Below are positions 19,152 to 29,689 of a stretch of DNA of 64,000 nucleotides, piece after piece (positions within the stretch are counted from its first letter, which is position 1; each line of letters begins with the position of its first letter). The stretch lies in NCBI RefSeq assembly GCF_009728835.1, contig NZ_CP033455.1, positions 1,314,548 through 1,378,547 of the forward strand, given 5' to 3'. The translations under genes and the position numbers were made by a program. Origin of the DNA: Ehrlichia ruminantium. Lineage in GTDB: Bacteria > Pseudomonadota > Alphaproteobacteria > Rickettsiales > Anaplasmataceae. The notes under the pieces were generated by a model. That model saw only the letters and a program-made list of their open reading frames with translations, was not told the DNA's origin and did not search any database.

Positions 19152-20429
19152 TTCATGTAGTGCATTATAACTATAGTATTTAACATAGAATATAAGATAA
19201 GCACTATTTACTTATAACTCATATTCATTATACACAACTTTGTAATAGATTCTATTGTTATAACAATTCCTTACATATATATACACATCAATAAAATATA
19301 AGACATATATTTACAATATATAATGTTGCAAATCATGTATTGGAAAAAAATTAACCATACTTTAAAACAGGTCATAATAAAATCTACTTAACATTTAAAA
19401 TTATATTATGGATAATACTCAATTAAATAAGATCCTATTCACTAGTTTTACAGTAACATTTATATAACAAACTACATAATCATAACTTCTTCTAATACTA
19501 AAAATATACTCACCAGCACATACAACGTTCATATAACATTTTCATCTTCATTATAACAATAGCCTAATTATACTACTTATATAATAAACTTGGTTCATAT
19601 GTTCTACTTAGATTAAAAATTAATATTTACTAAATTAAGCTAGATACCTATATCTTTGTACAAATCACCAAGTACCTTAACCTGCATCGTAGTTAGTATA
19701 GCAACATGTTATCCAGTATATTGTATTATCGGATATAACTTAGACATGTTAATACAAGGCTAAAATAATTAAAAACTCGTGATTTATTCATTATTGCTAA
19801 AACTCTTTTAAATTATGAACACAGCATATATATTTAAATGCCATAAAGCTACATTTTTAACATCTAACCTGATATTAACTAACTTTAACCACCATGTTCT
19901 AATTATTATATTTTATACATAAATTAGCTACAGTACTTATAACATACAGACAGACTGCTAACACCTATATAACCACAGTTGACAGTTGACAGTTGACAGT
20001 TGACAGTTGACAGTTGACAGTTGACAGTTGACAGTTGACAGTTAAATCATATCCTTTTGCTTTAAAAAAGCAAGAGATACTCATTATATTAAGTGATAAT
20101 TTCTAACAGATTATAAATTGCATTATATTTAAGTAACTAAATAATAATAAAAGTATCTCAGCATAAAAAAGTTTAATTAAGAAGAAAAAAAACATATTAA
20201 TTTATTATTAGTTTTGAAAAATAATCTTTCCAGTAAGAAAAATTGTACCAATATTTTTTACACAACTAGTATGTATAAAGGTCATAACTATTTCCATACT
20301 TTTTTACAACCTATTATCAACCAAAAGGTAACATTACCACTTCTTAAATCTAGAATAGTTCATAATACTCACTGCAAAACAAAGATACCAATATTAGCAG
20401 GAATACAACTTTAACGCACTTTAGCATGC
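19152..20429. other. Non-coding gap with a heptamer microsatellite
   Basis: More than 1.2 kb without a credible gene. A 66-codon frame at 20214-20414 has no coding character. The only clear structure is the seven-base tandem repeat listed separately. A promoter for the next gene lies at the right end. Confidence 0.5.
19975..20043. repeat. Heptamer tandem repeat (GACAGTT), about 10 copies
   Basis: From 19981 to 20043 the unit GACAGTT is repeated nine times without error, preceded by a partial copy (ACAGTT at 19975-19980). The purity suggests recent or ongoing slippage, so copy number probably varies between strains. It lies about 390 bases upstream of the promoter of the next gene. Confidence 0.95.
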
Positions 20430-20458
20430 TTGACAAAATAACATTAGTTACTTAGAAT
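20430..20458 (+). promoter_or_regulatory. Near-consensus sigma70 promoter
   Basis: A perfect TTGACA (20430-20435), 17-base spacer and TAGAAT (20453-20458). Transcription would start near 20465. That rules out the first ATG of the following frame (20462) as the start codon. Confidence 0.65.
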
Positions 20459-20485
20459 GTTATGTGTGTTTACTTAATTTATGGT

Positions 20486-21151
20486 ATGATCAAAATGTTA
20501 GCTTTCACTAAATCTAAACAACATGAACAGGCTAAAGCAGCTGCCTTGTTGTTAGCATTATTAAGTTTTGCTATAGCAATATACTGTACAACATCCTTGA
20601 TGAAACAATTTAGTGCTCCCGGATTACTGAAAAACCCTCATTTTATTGCATTAATAGTCGCTGCTGCAGCTTTTATCGCATCCTTAATAGCAGTAGGTAT
20701 AATATCTCATTTTAACAATTCCTATATTAAGAAAGAAAAAGAAAAACCAGAAAATCGTTTTGCGCAATATTATGGTCATGCGCATAACATGTCAACTGTA
20801 GTACTAGCCGCATCTGCCGCTGTATCTCTTGTAATGTCATCAGCACTGTTTGGGTCAATACTACAAGGTGCTGAAAATGGTATTATAGGTGCTTTAGCTA
20901 GTACTACCAATCCATTATGTATAGGGTTGTTTGTCTCTTTAGCAATATTAGCGTGTTCAATAATGGCACTAGCTATAAAAAGTGTAATAGCACAAGACAC
21001 TCAATATAATTATATATTCATTCATAGCGATAAACCGCTCACTGAAAAAGGTATAGAAAAAGTTTGTGATAGTTTTGTGGAAGAGCCATACATAATACAG
21101 TTCATTTCTGTTAATCACCAATCACAACAAGCACAAGCAGGTCATCAATAA
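20486..21151 (+). CDS. Membrane protein of unknown function, four predicted helices
   Basis: I do not recognise this protein. Started at ATG 20486 it has 221 residues: a short basic N-terminus, four hydrophobic segments (roughly residues 18-38, 52-72, 104-126 and 140-162) separated by a charged loop (KKEKEKPENRFAQYYGHAHN), then a soluble C-terminal domain (DKPLTEKGIEKVCDSFVEEPY) with a glutamine-rich tail. The frame is open from 20462, but the promoter implies that start is not transcribed. Alanine-rich multi-helix proteins like this occur in Anaplasmataceae with no known role. It stands alone between a microsatellite region and lspA. Confidence 0.8.
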   Translation: MIKMLAFTKSKQHEQAKAAALLLALLSFAIAIYCTTSLMKQFSAPGLLKNPHFIALIVAAAAFIASLIAVGIISHFNNSYIKKEKEKPENRFAQYYGHAHNMSTVVLAASAAVSLVMSSALFGSILQGAENGIIGALASTTNPLCIGLFVSLAILACSIMALAIKSVIAQDTQYNYIFIHSDKPLTEKGIEKVCDSFVEEPYIIQFISVNHQSQQAQAGHQ

Positions 21152-21387
21152 GAGTGAAGACCGTATTACGGAAGCTGAGTTATTGTATGTGGTTATGTTT
21201 AAGTTGCTTACTGTTTATTTCACGTGTGTTTTTTATTCTTATTTTAAGATGTAGTCTAATGTACTTTAATCTAGGTTTTTATAGCATACTGTTATAATTT
21301 AAGAAGAAACGTTATGAGACCCGTTAGCTTATTGCATTAATTCTGTTATCTTAGGTACAACAATACTACTCGCATAGTTTGGCCTTA

Positions 21388-21410
21388 ATGAATGTCATAT
21401 TTACATTCAT
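21388..21410. terminator. Hairpin between convergent genes
   Basis: ATGAATGT, a seven-base loop and ACATTCAT form a perfect eight-pair stem, 14 bases beyond the lspA stop and in the gap between convergent genes. There is no clear T-run, so a role in ending transcription is only possible. Confidence 0.35.
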
Positions 21411-21423
21411 AACAGTACAATAA

Positions 21424-21879
21424 CTAAGCGTCATTTTTTTTATCCGCTAATACGCTTTTTGTAAATATTATACTTATCCCCAACACTATAAAAAAATCTG
21501 CAAAATTAAAGGCAGGCCAGTGCCAGCTTTGAACGTAAACATCAATAAAATCATACACAGCACCATATACTATTCTGTCTACTATATTTCCTATAGATCC
21601 CCCAATAATCATAGCTAGTGATAATCTATCAACCAAGCATGATATCAAAAAACAAAATAAGATAACAGTAATAACAATAGATATACCACAGAAAACAAGA
21701 TTACTGTACATAAAACCATTCATTATACCAAAACTTATCCCAGTATTCCACACTTGAGCAAGTCGTAAAAAACCACAGATTTCTATTACATCAACATTTT
21801 GCAATAGAAACATAATGTACCACTTACTAATTTGGTCTATAAATACTAATACACAGATTATTAATATGTACTTTTTCAT
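21424..21879 (-). CDS. lspA: Lipoprotein signal peptidase (signal peptidase II)
   Basis: LspA removes signal peptides from diacylated prolipoproteins in the inner membrane. The 151-residue protein has four membrane helices and the two catalytic aspartates in their conserved settings: D101 in GGSIGNIVDR and D128 in PAFNFADFF. The NTGISFG motif (residues 45-51) is also present. It overlaps the end of ribF by four bases (ATGA), so the two are translationally coupled. It implies working lipoprotein maturation, in line with lolA at 14 kb. Confidence 0.96.
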   Translation of the reverse strand: MKKYILIICVLVFIDQISKWYIMFLLQNVDVIEICGFLRLAQVWNTGISFGIMNGFMYSNLVFCGISIVITVILFCFLISCLVDRLSLAMIIGGSIGNIVDRIVYGAVYDFIDVYVQSWHWPAFNFADFFIVLGISIIFTKSVLADKKNDA

Positions 21880-22796
21880 AAGATTTGTTTTACTTGAATA
21901 ATATCATTACTAATTTGCTGCTTTAATTTATCAATATCATTAAATTTACATTCAGGACGTATAAATTCTAATAACCTAATAGCCACTGACTGATCATATA
22001 TGTCATCATCAAAATCAAAAACATGCATTTCCAGAATAGGAAACACAATATCATTAAATGTAGGTCTTAAACCTATATTCACAATTCCATACAACCATAG
22101 ACCGTTATTATTAACTTCTATAGAAGCAGCATACACACCAAATTTTGGTACCAGTATATGTTCAATATTAATATTGACTGTAGGAAAACCAATAATACGT
22201 CCCCTAGCTAGTCCTCGCATAACTTTACCATTAATCTGATAAGGCCTTCCTAAAATTCTATTTGCTAATTTCACTTTCCCAGCAGATAAATACTCCCTAA
22301 CTATTGAAGAAGAACACAAAATATTATCTACAAACAAAGGATCTAATGTCTTAACCTTATAACCATATACTATTGAATAATAATATAATAAATCTATATT
22401 TCCTGAACATGCATATCCAAAAGAACAATTATGTCCTGTAACAATACGTTTCATGCCATAGCTATCTACTAACACATCTTTAATAAAAGCTTCTGGAGAA
22501 AGTTCTGAAAATCTCTTATTAAAACTAATTACATACAAATAATCTATTCCACAACACTCTAATAGTTTTATCTTTTGCTCAAAATCCAAAAGTAGGAAAC
22601 CACACTTATTTTGTAAATACATCAATGGGTGTGGCTCAAAAGTAACAACAGCAGATGCTAAATTTTCTTTAGTTGCAATACTTTGTATAGTATCAATTAT
22701 AGCTCTATGTCCTAGATGTACTCCATCAAAATTTCCAAAAGCAATTGCAGTATTAACTTTACTTTCATACTTGGAATAACCATATATTATTTTCAT
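21876..22796 (-). CDS. ribF: Bifunctional riboflavin kinase / FMN adenylyltransferase
   Basis: RibF turns riboflavin into FMN and then FAD. The 306-residue protein has the nucleotidyltransferase domain with GNFDGVHLGH at residues 21-30 and the later VREYLSAGK motif, followed by the riboflavin kinase domain with GRPYQINGKVMRG and RGRIIGFPTVNI (about 190-205). Length and motifs are those of a full bacterial RibF. It is the first gene of the ribF-lspA pair and is transcribed away from the glutaredoxin gene, with only 43 bases between the two outermost possible starts. Confidence 0.96.
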   Translation of the reverse strand: MKIIYGYSKYESKVNTAIAFGNFDGVHLGHRAIIDTIQSIATKENLASAVVTFEPHPLMYLQNKCGFLLLDFEQKIKLLECCGIDYLYVISFNKRFSELSPEAFIKDVLVDSYGMKRIVTGHNCSFGYACSGNIDLLYYYSIVYGYKVKTLDPLFVDNILCSSSIVREYLSAGKVKLANRILGRPYQINGKVMRGLARGRIIGFPTVNINIEHILVPKFGVYAASIEVNNNGLWLYGIVNIGLRPTFNDIVFPILEMHVFDFDDDIYDQSVAIRLLEFIRPECKFNDIDKLKQQISNDIIQVKQIL

Positions 22797-22839
22797 AATA
22801 ACATTTATAAAATTTCTCTATTTACTTTCTTTAATTACT

Positions 22840-23124
22840 ATGATATCCACAAATATGCCATTAGATATCATGGGACACGCAGTGACAATTATAATATACA
22901 CTAAAGACTTTTGCTTTTATTGTACTAAAGCAAAAGCTTTATTCAATAGAAAAAACATTCCATTTAAAGAAATCAACATCACAAATAATAGTACTCTACA
23001 GGAGGAAATGATACAAAAATCTAGTGGAATGAAAACTGTACCACAGATATTTATTAACGATGTACATATAGGTGGATGCGACGATCTATACAAATTATAT
23101 GAATCCGGCAAGCTAGAGTTATAA
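22840..23124 (+). CDS. grxC: Glutaredoxin (GrxC type)
   Basis: Glutaredoxins reduce disulfides with glutathione. The sequence has the dithiol motif CFYC (residues 25-28 of the longest form), a phenylalanine variant of the usual CPYC, followed by the TVPQIFIN cis-proline motif and IGGCDDL glutathione-binding motif. The likely real start is ATG 22870 (MGHAVTIIIYTKDFC), which would give 84 residues, the normal size. The 10 extra residues from ATG 22840 are untypical. The gene is single and diverges from ribF. Confidence 0.93.
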   Translation: MISTNMPLDIMGHAVTIIIYTKDFCFYCTKAKALFNRKNIPFKEINITNNSTLQEEMIQKSSGMKTVPQIFINDVHIGGCDDLYKLYESGKLEL

Positions 23125-23811
23125 TACAACTATTACAATTCATAAACATTTTTAATTTTATACAAATGATATAACACCAAATACTCAATATTAATAAAAT
23201 TAATATTTAAAAAACTATATTACTCAATTATAGGTAATATCACATTTAAAAGTAATGTATATTTTAAATACTATACTAATAACAGTCATATAAAACTTTA
23301 ACATAAGCGTTTCATTTCTCTATGATTATCTATTTTCTCCAATTCATTGAATACATATAATGATATCAAGATCACTAAAATATATAACTTAATAATACAT
23401 AAACACATTAACATATATACTAGACTAAAAAAAATTTCATATCTCATCAAAACTAACATAAGATAACTAGATAATATTATAAAATGGAGATACGTAGGAA
23501 CTATACAAATACTTAAAGATGAATTCATTTTATCAGTATAATATATTAAATAATATAAAAAAATTTATATCTCCAAATAATTCATTTATTAATCTTACAT
23601 ATGTAGTATTAATCCCACTATAAATACTACATATCGAATATGTCCTATAAATTTCCATCTTTAATCAAAAATTACTTAAGATAAATCGACATATCACCTT
23701 GTTAATAACTCACTACAAAATATACTACTAAATCGAGAAAGAAATATTTTTCAAAATTTTAACTAACACTAGATAAAAAATATGATCTTCAAACCATAAT
23801 AACAAGTTATT
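23125..23811. other. Non-coding gap with part of a dispersed repeat
   Basis: This gap between convergent grxC and prmC is very AT-rich. A 76-codon minus-strand frame (23298-23528) with two hydrophobic stretches spans a sequence that recurs at 41.15 kb with a broken frame, so I treat it as a possible gene remnant and not as a gene. Confidence 0.45.
23394..23476. repeat. Dispersed 82-bp repeat, copy 1
   Basis: This segment is nearly identical to 41149-41230 in the same orientation. The differences are a handful of substitutions and a shorter T-run in the second copy. Both copies lie downstream of minus-strand genes (prmC and sdhE). Confidence 0.8.
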
Positions 23812-24654
23812 TCAGGCCTGTGTAACTACTATACAACGCTTTCTTCCAGATAAATCATAACAATATGAATGAAATTTTAATCCATATTTATACACTATAC
23901 TATGAATCTTAGTCTGATCTTCTCCTATTTCTAAAATGGCAATACCATTCTTTTTTAAGCATCTTTTTATTACTACAAAAATACTAAAATAAGTTTCCAA
24001 TCCTATTGGACCACCATCTAAAGCAATATATGGCTCATACAACTTCACTTCCGGTTGCAGTGTAACAATTTTACTTCTTCTAATATAAGGAGGATTACTA
24101 ACTATCAAATCAAACATTTGATAACAAGTATTCCAAGAAGATAATCTCATATCAATTCTATTATACACTTTATGATTCTTAAAATTCTGGTATGCAACTC
24201 TATAAGCTTTTACACTTTTCTCTATAGCCACCCCTACTGCAAATCTATAATAAGAAAGCAATACTGTTAGTAAACATCCACTTCCTGTACCAAAATCCCC
24301 TATTATTAACCTACGATTCCTACAAGGATACATTGCAAGTACATAAGAAATAATACTCTCGCTATCCGGTCTAGGATCTAACACATGAGGATTCACAATA
24401 AAATCTGTACTCCAGAATTCTCGTTTACCTACAATGTGTGATACAGGTACATTTGAAGCACGTTTTTTTATCATACTCCAAAATATTTCCGTATCAGTTT
24501 CACTGACAGAAATATATGGATCTAATACTGTCACTAAACTATCAGTATTCATGAGATGTTGTATAATGACTTCTACATCACGTTTTGGATCTTTTATACT
24601 ATGATTAGTTAGAAAATCAACAGCACTATTAAATAAAGAGATAATAGTATTCAT
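23812..24654 (-). CDS. prmC: Release factor glutamine methyltransferase
   Basis: PrmC methylates the GGQ glutamine of release factors RF1 and RF2 using S-adenosylmethionine. The 280-residue protein has an N-terminal helical domain, HIVGKREFW and DPRPDSES (the family has RPDTE), the SAM-binding GTGSG at residues 122-126, and the catalytic NPPY at 187-190. Its length is normal. The start is seven bases after the map stop, giving a map-prmC pair on the minus strand. Confidence 0.95.
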   Translation of the reverse strand: MNTIISLFNSAVDFLTNHSIKDPKRDVEVIIQHLMNTDSLVTVLDPYISVSETDTEIFWSMIKKRASNVPVSHIVGKREFWSTDFIVNPHVLDPRPDSESIISYVLAMYPCRNRRLIIGDFGTGSGCLLTVLLSYYRFAVGVAIEKSVKAYRVAYQNFKNHKVYNRIDMRLSSWNTCYQMFDLIVSNPPYIRRSKIVTLQPEVKLYEPYIALDGGPIGLETYFSIFVVIKRCLKKNGIAILEIGEDQTKIHSIVYKYGLKFHSYCYDLSGRKRCIVVTQA

Positions 24655-24660
24655 TATAAG

Positions 24661-25461
24661 CTAGTATATATAGGGAGGATGATGTAAATTTTTTGGAGAT
24701 AATGTGAATATCTCAACTCCATTTTCAGTAACACCCAAAGAATGTTCAAACTGAGCAGATAAAGAAAAATCTCTCGTTCTAACAGTCCAACCATCTTCTT
24801 TACTAAGTACAGTATGGTATTTACCACTATTGATCATTGGTTCTATAGTAAAAAACATTCCCTCTCTAATAACAATAGGATCATCTTCATCATAATAGTG
24901 TACTATACTCGGCTTAGCATGAAACACACGACCTAATCCATGACCACAATAATCTCTGACTATAGAATACCCATATTTTTTTATTTCCTTTTCTATAGCT
25001 AATCCAATCTGATTAAGCTTTTGTCCAGGAAATACTTGAGCAATTGCTACATTAAGTGCATTATATGTAGCTTCACATAGACGTTTTGCTTTAATTGATG
25101 GTTCACCAACCCAATACATTCTACTAGTATCTCCATACCAACCATCTAATATAACAGTAACATCTATGTTTAAAATATCACCATCTTTCAAAGGTAAATC
25201 ATCTGGGATTCCATGACATACAACAGAATTCTTCGAAGTACAAATAGATTTCGGATATCCTTTATAACCTAATGGAGCAGGAATTGCCCCAGCATTGATA
25301 ATGAAATCATGGCATAAATCATTTAATTTATTAGTAGAAATTCCAGGTTGCACATATGGTGTAATAAAATCTAAAACTTCCGCTGCAAGTCTTCCAGCAT
25401 TACGCATATACTGGAAATCTTCTTTGCTATGAATAGTGATACCAACATTAAAATCATTCAT
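24661..25461 (-). CDS. map: Methionine aminopeptidase, type I
   Basis: Map removes the initiator methionine from nascent proteins in the cytoplasm. The 266-residue protein has all five metal ligands of the pita-bread fold: D100 (ILNIDV), D111 (YGDTS), H174 (CGHGLG), E207 (TIEPM) and E239 (QFEH). The substrate-gating histidine H83 (VVCHGIP) is present too. Length and motifs are standard. It precedes prmC by six bases and is likely the first gene of that pair. The upstream side is a long gap leading to the repeat arrays. Confidence 0.97.
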   Translation of the reverse strand: MNDFNVGITIHSKEDFQYMRNAGRLAAEVLDFITPYVQPGISTNKLNDLCHDFIINAGAIPAPLGYKGYPKSICTSKNSVVCHGIPDDLPLKDGDILNIDVTVILDGWYGDTSRMYWVGEPSIKAKRLCEATYNALNVAIAQVFPGQKLNQIGLAIEKEIKKYGYSIVRDYCGHGLGRVFHAKPSIVHYYDEDDPIVIREGMFFTIEPMINSGKYHTVLSKEDGWTVRTRDFSLSAQFEHSLGVTENGVEIFTLSPKNLHHPPYIY

Positions 25462-25869
25462 AATATTCTACAATTTTTGTCTACTAATACCATCATACTA
25501 AATAACATAACCATTTACTTCATCAAAATAATCATTTTCTAAAAAGACATAATCCATTTATGATATTATACTATCACCCAAGATTAATCCTACAATGAAT
25601 TCATACATAGAAATCATAATCATCAGTTGTTTAACATGCAAAATATATATTTTTATTCTTCACAACGAAGATGTTTATAGTACTTGTATATCTTCAAATT
25701 AGAATTTTATTCAATACTATAACTGTTTTTTTAATAAGCTTGTTTAAGATATATGTACTAAATGATTTCGCATAGAATTATGCTTACACTAACTTTTCAA
25801 CTCATTCAACCTGTTTACATTATCATATAATCTCTAAGCTAAAATAAATACTAATTACTTAACATATTT
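25462..25869. other. Non-coding gap between map and the duplicated region
   Basis: AT-rich sequence containing the map promoter region. No repeats or open frames of interest were seen before the duplicated segment begins near 25870. Confidence 0.5.
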
Positions 25870-25989
25870 ATCTTTCAATCAAAATACCTATATTCTTGTA
25901 CTAATCTACTTAAAACAAAGTGTTGACCATTTCTACATAATAAATAAAGCTAAAAAAGCTCCTATTACTCTACTTACAGCTTGAGGTTT

Positions 25990-27290
25990 TTACTAATAAA
26001 CTGAATTATCTATGTCATAACTTCATGATCAATGCTAGAACAATTCTCATTCCATTTGACCATAGAGAACCAAATTCTATTTGTACGTAAAAGAATTATG
26101 CTGTATACCATAGAATTGCACACAATTTATCTTTAAAAGATTAAATGATCTGTGCTACAACTTCACCATCAATAGCAGAATAATTCCTATTCCATTTGAC
26201 TATAGAGAACAAAACTCTATTTGTACGTAAAAGAATTATGTTGTATGCCATAGAATTTCACATAATTTATCTTTAAAAGACTAAATGATCTACATCACAA
26301 CCGCATTACCAATGTTGGAGCAATTCTTGCTCATTAGGGTGTATAAGACACCTAAAACCTATTTGTACTTCAAAGAATTTTGTTGTATACCACAGAATTT
26401 CACACGTCTGGAATCTCATATGACCTACCTATTAAAAGATTAAATGATTTACGTCACAACCGCATTACCAATGTTGGAGCAATTACTGCTCATCACGGCG
26501 TATAAGACATCTGAAATCTATTTGTACTTCGAAGAATTTTGTTGCATGCCATAGAATTGCACACAATTTATCTTTAAAAGATTGAATGATCTGTACTACA
26601 ATTCCACCATCAATACCGTAACAATTCCTACTCCATTTGACTATAGAGAACCAAATTCTATTTATACGTAAAAGAATTATGTTGTATGCCATAGAATTGC
26701 ACATAATTTATCTTTAAAAGATTAAATGATTTGTGCTACAACTCCATCATCAATACCAGAATAATTCCTACCCCCTTTAACTATAGATAACAAAACTCTG
26801 TTTGCACGTAAAAGAATTATGCTGCATGCCACAGAATTTCACATAATTTATCTTTAAAAGATTAAATGATTTGTGCTACAACTCCATCATCAATACCAGA
26901 ATAATTCCTACCCCCTTTAACTATAGATAACAAAACTCTGTTTGCACGTAAAAGAATTATGCTGCATGCCATAGAATTTCACATGACTTATCTTTAAAAG
27001 ACTAAATGATCTACATCACAACCGCATTACCAATGTTGGAGCAATTACTGCTCATCAGGGCGTATAAGACATCTGAAACCTATTTGTATTTCAAAGAATT
27101 TTGTTGTATACCACAGAATTTCACACGTCTGGAATCTCATATGACCTACCTTTAAAAGATTGAATGATCTATAGCATAATTCTACAATAAATGCTTAAAC
27201 AATGCTTACCTATCAGCATGTAGAAGACATCTGAAAACCCACTTGCACTTTGAAGAATTTCTGTCATATATTTACAAAATATCAAATGAT
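25990..27290. repeat. Satellite-like array A, about nine monomers of 133-158 bp
   Basis: Successive monomers are marked by a boundary of the form AAAAGATTAAATGAT, near 26139, 26272, 26430, 26573, 26711, 26855, 26993 and 27151. Two related monomer types alternate irregularly. One contains CCGCATTACCAATGTTGG with a small hairpin. The other contains CTACAACTCCATCATCAATA. Adjacent identical pairs (for example near 26730 and 26870) point to recent unequal exchange. A 73-codon frame inside (26483-26704) is a by-product of the repeats. Confidence 0.85.
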
Positions 27291-27365
27291 TCACTTTCCA
27301 AAGACAGTGATATTTTAAACATATATGTTACTACCATGTTTAGATGGTTAGTATCGAAATACTAG

Positions 27366-27385
27366 TAGATTGAGTTGTTAATCTA
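27366..27385. other. Conserved hairpin between the gene and array A
   Basis: TAGATT, loop GAGTTGTT and AATCTA form a six-pair stem. The duplicate copy at 31110-31135 has the same loop with a stem of nine pairs, so the pairing is kept. It lies about 330 bases downstream of the family gene and may shape the 3' end of its transcript. Confidence 0.45.
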
Positions 27386-27712
27386 TTATTTAAAGTAAAA
27401 TTCTCAAATAACACTACACATCATGTATCTAATCAACACGAAATACAACTTCCTTTCTATAAACACTTTATCTTCGTATTAATACATTGAACTACCTACC
27501 GTATCTCTTTACAATATAGTTGACCAATCAGAACACAATAACATCATAAAATAGTAAAAATAAAAAAATTTGTACCTATAAACATTAATGACATCATACA
27601 ATATATTAACTTTTTGTCTAAGTATATAATTGTAAATTGCACATACAACCCTATATATAGGATTAATATCATGTTCAAAATATCACTTATCATACTCCAA
27701 CTAAATAACAAT

Positions 27713-29317
27713 CTATCTATGATATCCTTGACCATCTCCTCTTTGTTCTGGCACTGCTTCTGATTCTTCAATATCTCCACCCTCAACAAACAACTCTGAT
27801 TGTGTTGCTAGAAGCTTCTCATATTCCTCTACCATGAAACTAAAAACATTTATAGCATCATTAGAAGTACACATTAATAGCTCGTCCACCATGTTCTCGA
27901 CGAACATATCAAATGTTACTGTCTCTACCACAGACAAATTAGCTACTTTTAAAATAAACTCAGGAGAGCAACATTGCATCAAAGCACGCGTAAGTTTTAT
28001 ATTTCCTATCCTTACCACTTCATGTATTTTTAGGTAACTCATATATGCAAGTGCATACTTAACCAGATTTGTTTGTGCAATCAGCCTCCGCTGATGATAA
28101 GTACTATGAGGAAGTCGTACATGTCGAGCCAACTCACTAAATTGCATAACTATGCCTAAGATCATACTCTCTACTAATGTTTTTACTTTTGTATTTATAT
28201 TTAAGGATTGATCACCCAATTTTACACGAATCAAATTACATAGTAATTCTAGTATTGCCTTATAATAATTCACACCATAAGGAATACGCATTTCACCAGA
28301 AATATGCCCTGGAAAATGACAAAACATCGTCTCTAAATCTAGAGAACAAGACAATAAGGAACTGCTTACAATAGCATGAGATTGACGTAATATATCCTCA
28401 ACTGCTTTAAAATCAATTGAACTCATACGATATAAGATTACACATCTAGCTGCGTTAGCATAATTAAATGAGTTCAGTAACATTGACATTATTATATTAT
28501 TCACAAAAGGTTGTATCATTCCAGGACAAGAAGTACACAATGATAAAACACAATAAGCCTCATTTTTTAAACACAATTTGCCATCTTGAACAATAAATAA
28601 TTCCTTTAGAATACGACACACATATTTACGTTGCATACGCATCAAGCCAGCTAGTACATGTTTTTTCTTAAAAAAATATCCAGAAATATCATGTGTAATA
28701 GAAGGTAAGAATTCCGGGTTAACCCTACTTGGATCTTGAGGAATAAAAGCATCTTGAACAACAATACTAGGACTACGTTTAGTACTACTGATAGAACCAG
28801 CAATATCCAACTTTTCAAGCTCAGAAGTCATCTTACCTACAGGTAAATCTTGATCTTGGGTTATAGGACATTCAATAGGTAATCTTGTCTCATCCTTGCT
28901 AATACGAAGGATGACATATTCCTTACCTTCAGCTCTTTGTTTAGTTTTTGGCCTAGCACCTTGCGTTATATGTACACCTCCAACTACAGGACTTGTTTTA
29001 CTTTTTGATACTTGCTTTACACTTCTAGTTTTTCGTTTAGTTTTTGGTCTAGCACCTTGCCTTATATATACATCCTCAACTGCACCACCTGGTTGAATTG
29101 CTGCTACATCAACATTACTGACTTCAGTACCTCCTTCAGCACCAGTTACATCACTTGTAGGTGTACTGTCTTCTATACCCGTATTGCCCGTTTGATCCTT
29201 ATTATCAGACTCATCACTAGCACCACAGGCTCCTCTCTCCTGCACATCTCGTTGATCACCATTTCCTTCATTATTATTATTTTGCTTCTTTTTTTCTTTA
29301 TCTGCACTAAATAACAT
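27713..29317 (-). CDS. Lineage-specific repeat-bearing protein, family member 1
   Basis: I do not recognise a known domain. I start at ATG 29317 (MLFSADKEKKK), because all three family members share M-L-[FY] followed by a lysine-rich stretch here and a conserved ATTAACACACT upstream. An in-frame GTG start 18 bases upstream is less likely. The 534-residue protein has an acidic, low-complexity N-terminus, two copies of the motif VYIRQGARPKTK / VHITQGARPKTK, a serine-rich linker, then a largely helical cysteine-containing domain from about residue 205 (DISGYF) to the end, with a conserved MSSIDFKAV block. The tail is acidic but ends GYHR. No signal peptide or membrane segment is evident. Similar architecture and the basic terminal Y-x-R suggest a possible secreted effector, which is inference. 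Confidence 0.85.
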   Translation of the reverse strand: MLFSADKEKKKQNNNNEGNGDQRDVQERGACGASDESDNKDQTGNTGIEDSTPTSDVTGAEGGTEVSNVDVAAIQPGGAVEDVYIRQGARPKTKRKTRSVKQVSKSKTSPVVGGVHITQGARPKTKQRAEGKEYVILRISKDETRLPIECPITQDQDLPVGKMTSELEKLDIAGSISSTKRSPSIVVQDAFIPQDPSRVNPEFLPSITHDISGYFFKKKHVLAGLMRMQRKYVCRILKELFIVQDGKLCLKNEAYCVLSLCTSCPGMIQPFVNNIIMSMLLNSFNYANAARCVILYRMSSIDFKAVEDILRQSHAIVSSSLLSCSLDLETMFCHFPGHISGEMRIPYGVNYYKAILELLCNLIRVKLGDQSLNINTKVKTLVESMILGIVMQFSELARHVRLPHSTYHQRRLIAQTNLVKYALAYMSYLKIHEVVRIGNIKLTRALMQCCSPEFILKVANLSVVETVTFDMFVENMVDELLMCTSNDAINVFSFMVEEYEKLLATQSELFVEGGDIEESEAVPEQRGDGQGYHR

Positions 29318-29689
29318 ATATAAACCCATTAACACACTATACTAATAAGTGTAACATAAACATAATAATTTCTAAATTCTTTTTTAAATATGTATAAATT
29401 TTTAATAGATTAAAAGGATAAAGTATCCAGTATTATTTAAATAAGAAATGTACACTTTCTACTTTAGAAATAGGAAAGAACGGTAATTTACTAATAAAAC
29501 TCGTACAATTAAGATATAAAAAATCCAGCAACTGCAAACATTCATCTTCAATATACCTACCCTCTGATAAAAAATTCTATCCTTGTACTAATACATCCAA
29601 AATGAAATGCTTATTATCTTTACATAATGAAAAAGAAAAGCTGAAAATTTTGATTACTATACTTACAGTTTGGAATTTCACTAATAAAC

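Larger units (their letters stand above)
25870..29550. repeat. Copy 1 of a 3.7-kb tandem duplication (array plus gene)
   Basis: This block and the next (29560-33330) share the same order: a short left flank ending in TAATAAACTGAATTA, a satellite-like array, a conserved spacer, a minus-strand family gene, and an upstream segment containing GGAAAGAACGGTAATTTA (about 29471 and 33268). The two blocks abut, so this is an old direct duplication. The flanks are better conserved than the genes. Confidence 0.75.

Noticed and set aside
20214-20414. 66-codon plus-strand frame before the membrane protein
   Set aside because: It has no recognisable motif or leader and ends before the real promoter at 20430.
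23298-23528. 76-codon hydrophobic minus-strand frame
   Set aside because: It spans a dispersed repeat whose other copy has a broken frame. Hydrophobic leucine/isoleucine-rich frames arise easily in AT-rich DNA, so I keep it only as a possible remnant.
26483-26704. 73-codon minus-strand frame inside the satellite array
   Set aside because: It lies wholly within repeat monomers, and the same frame is broken in other monomers.
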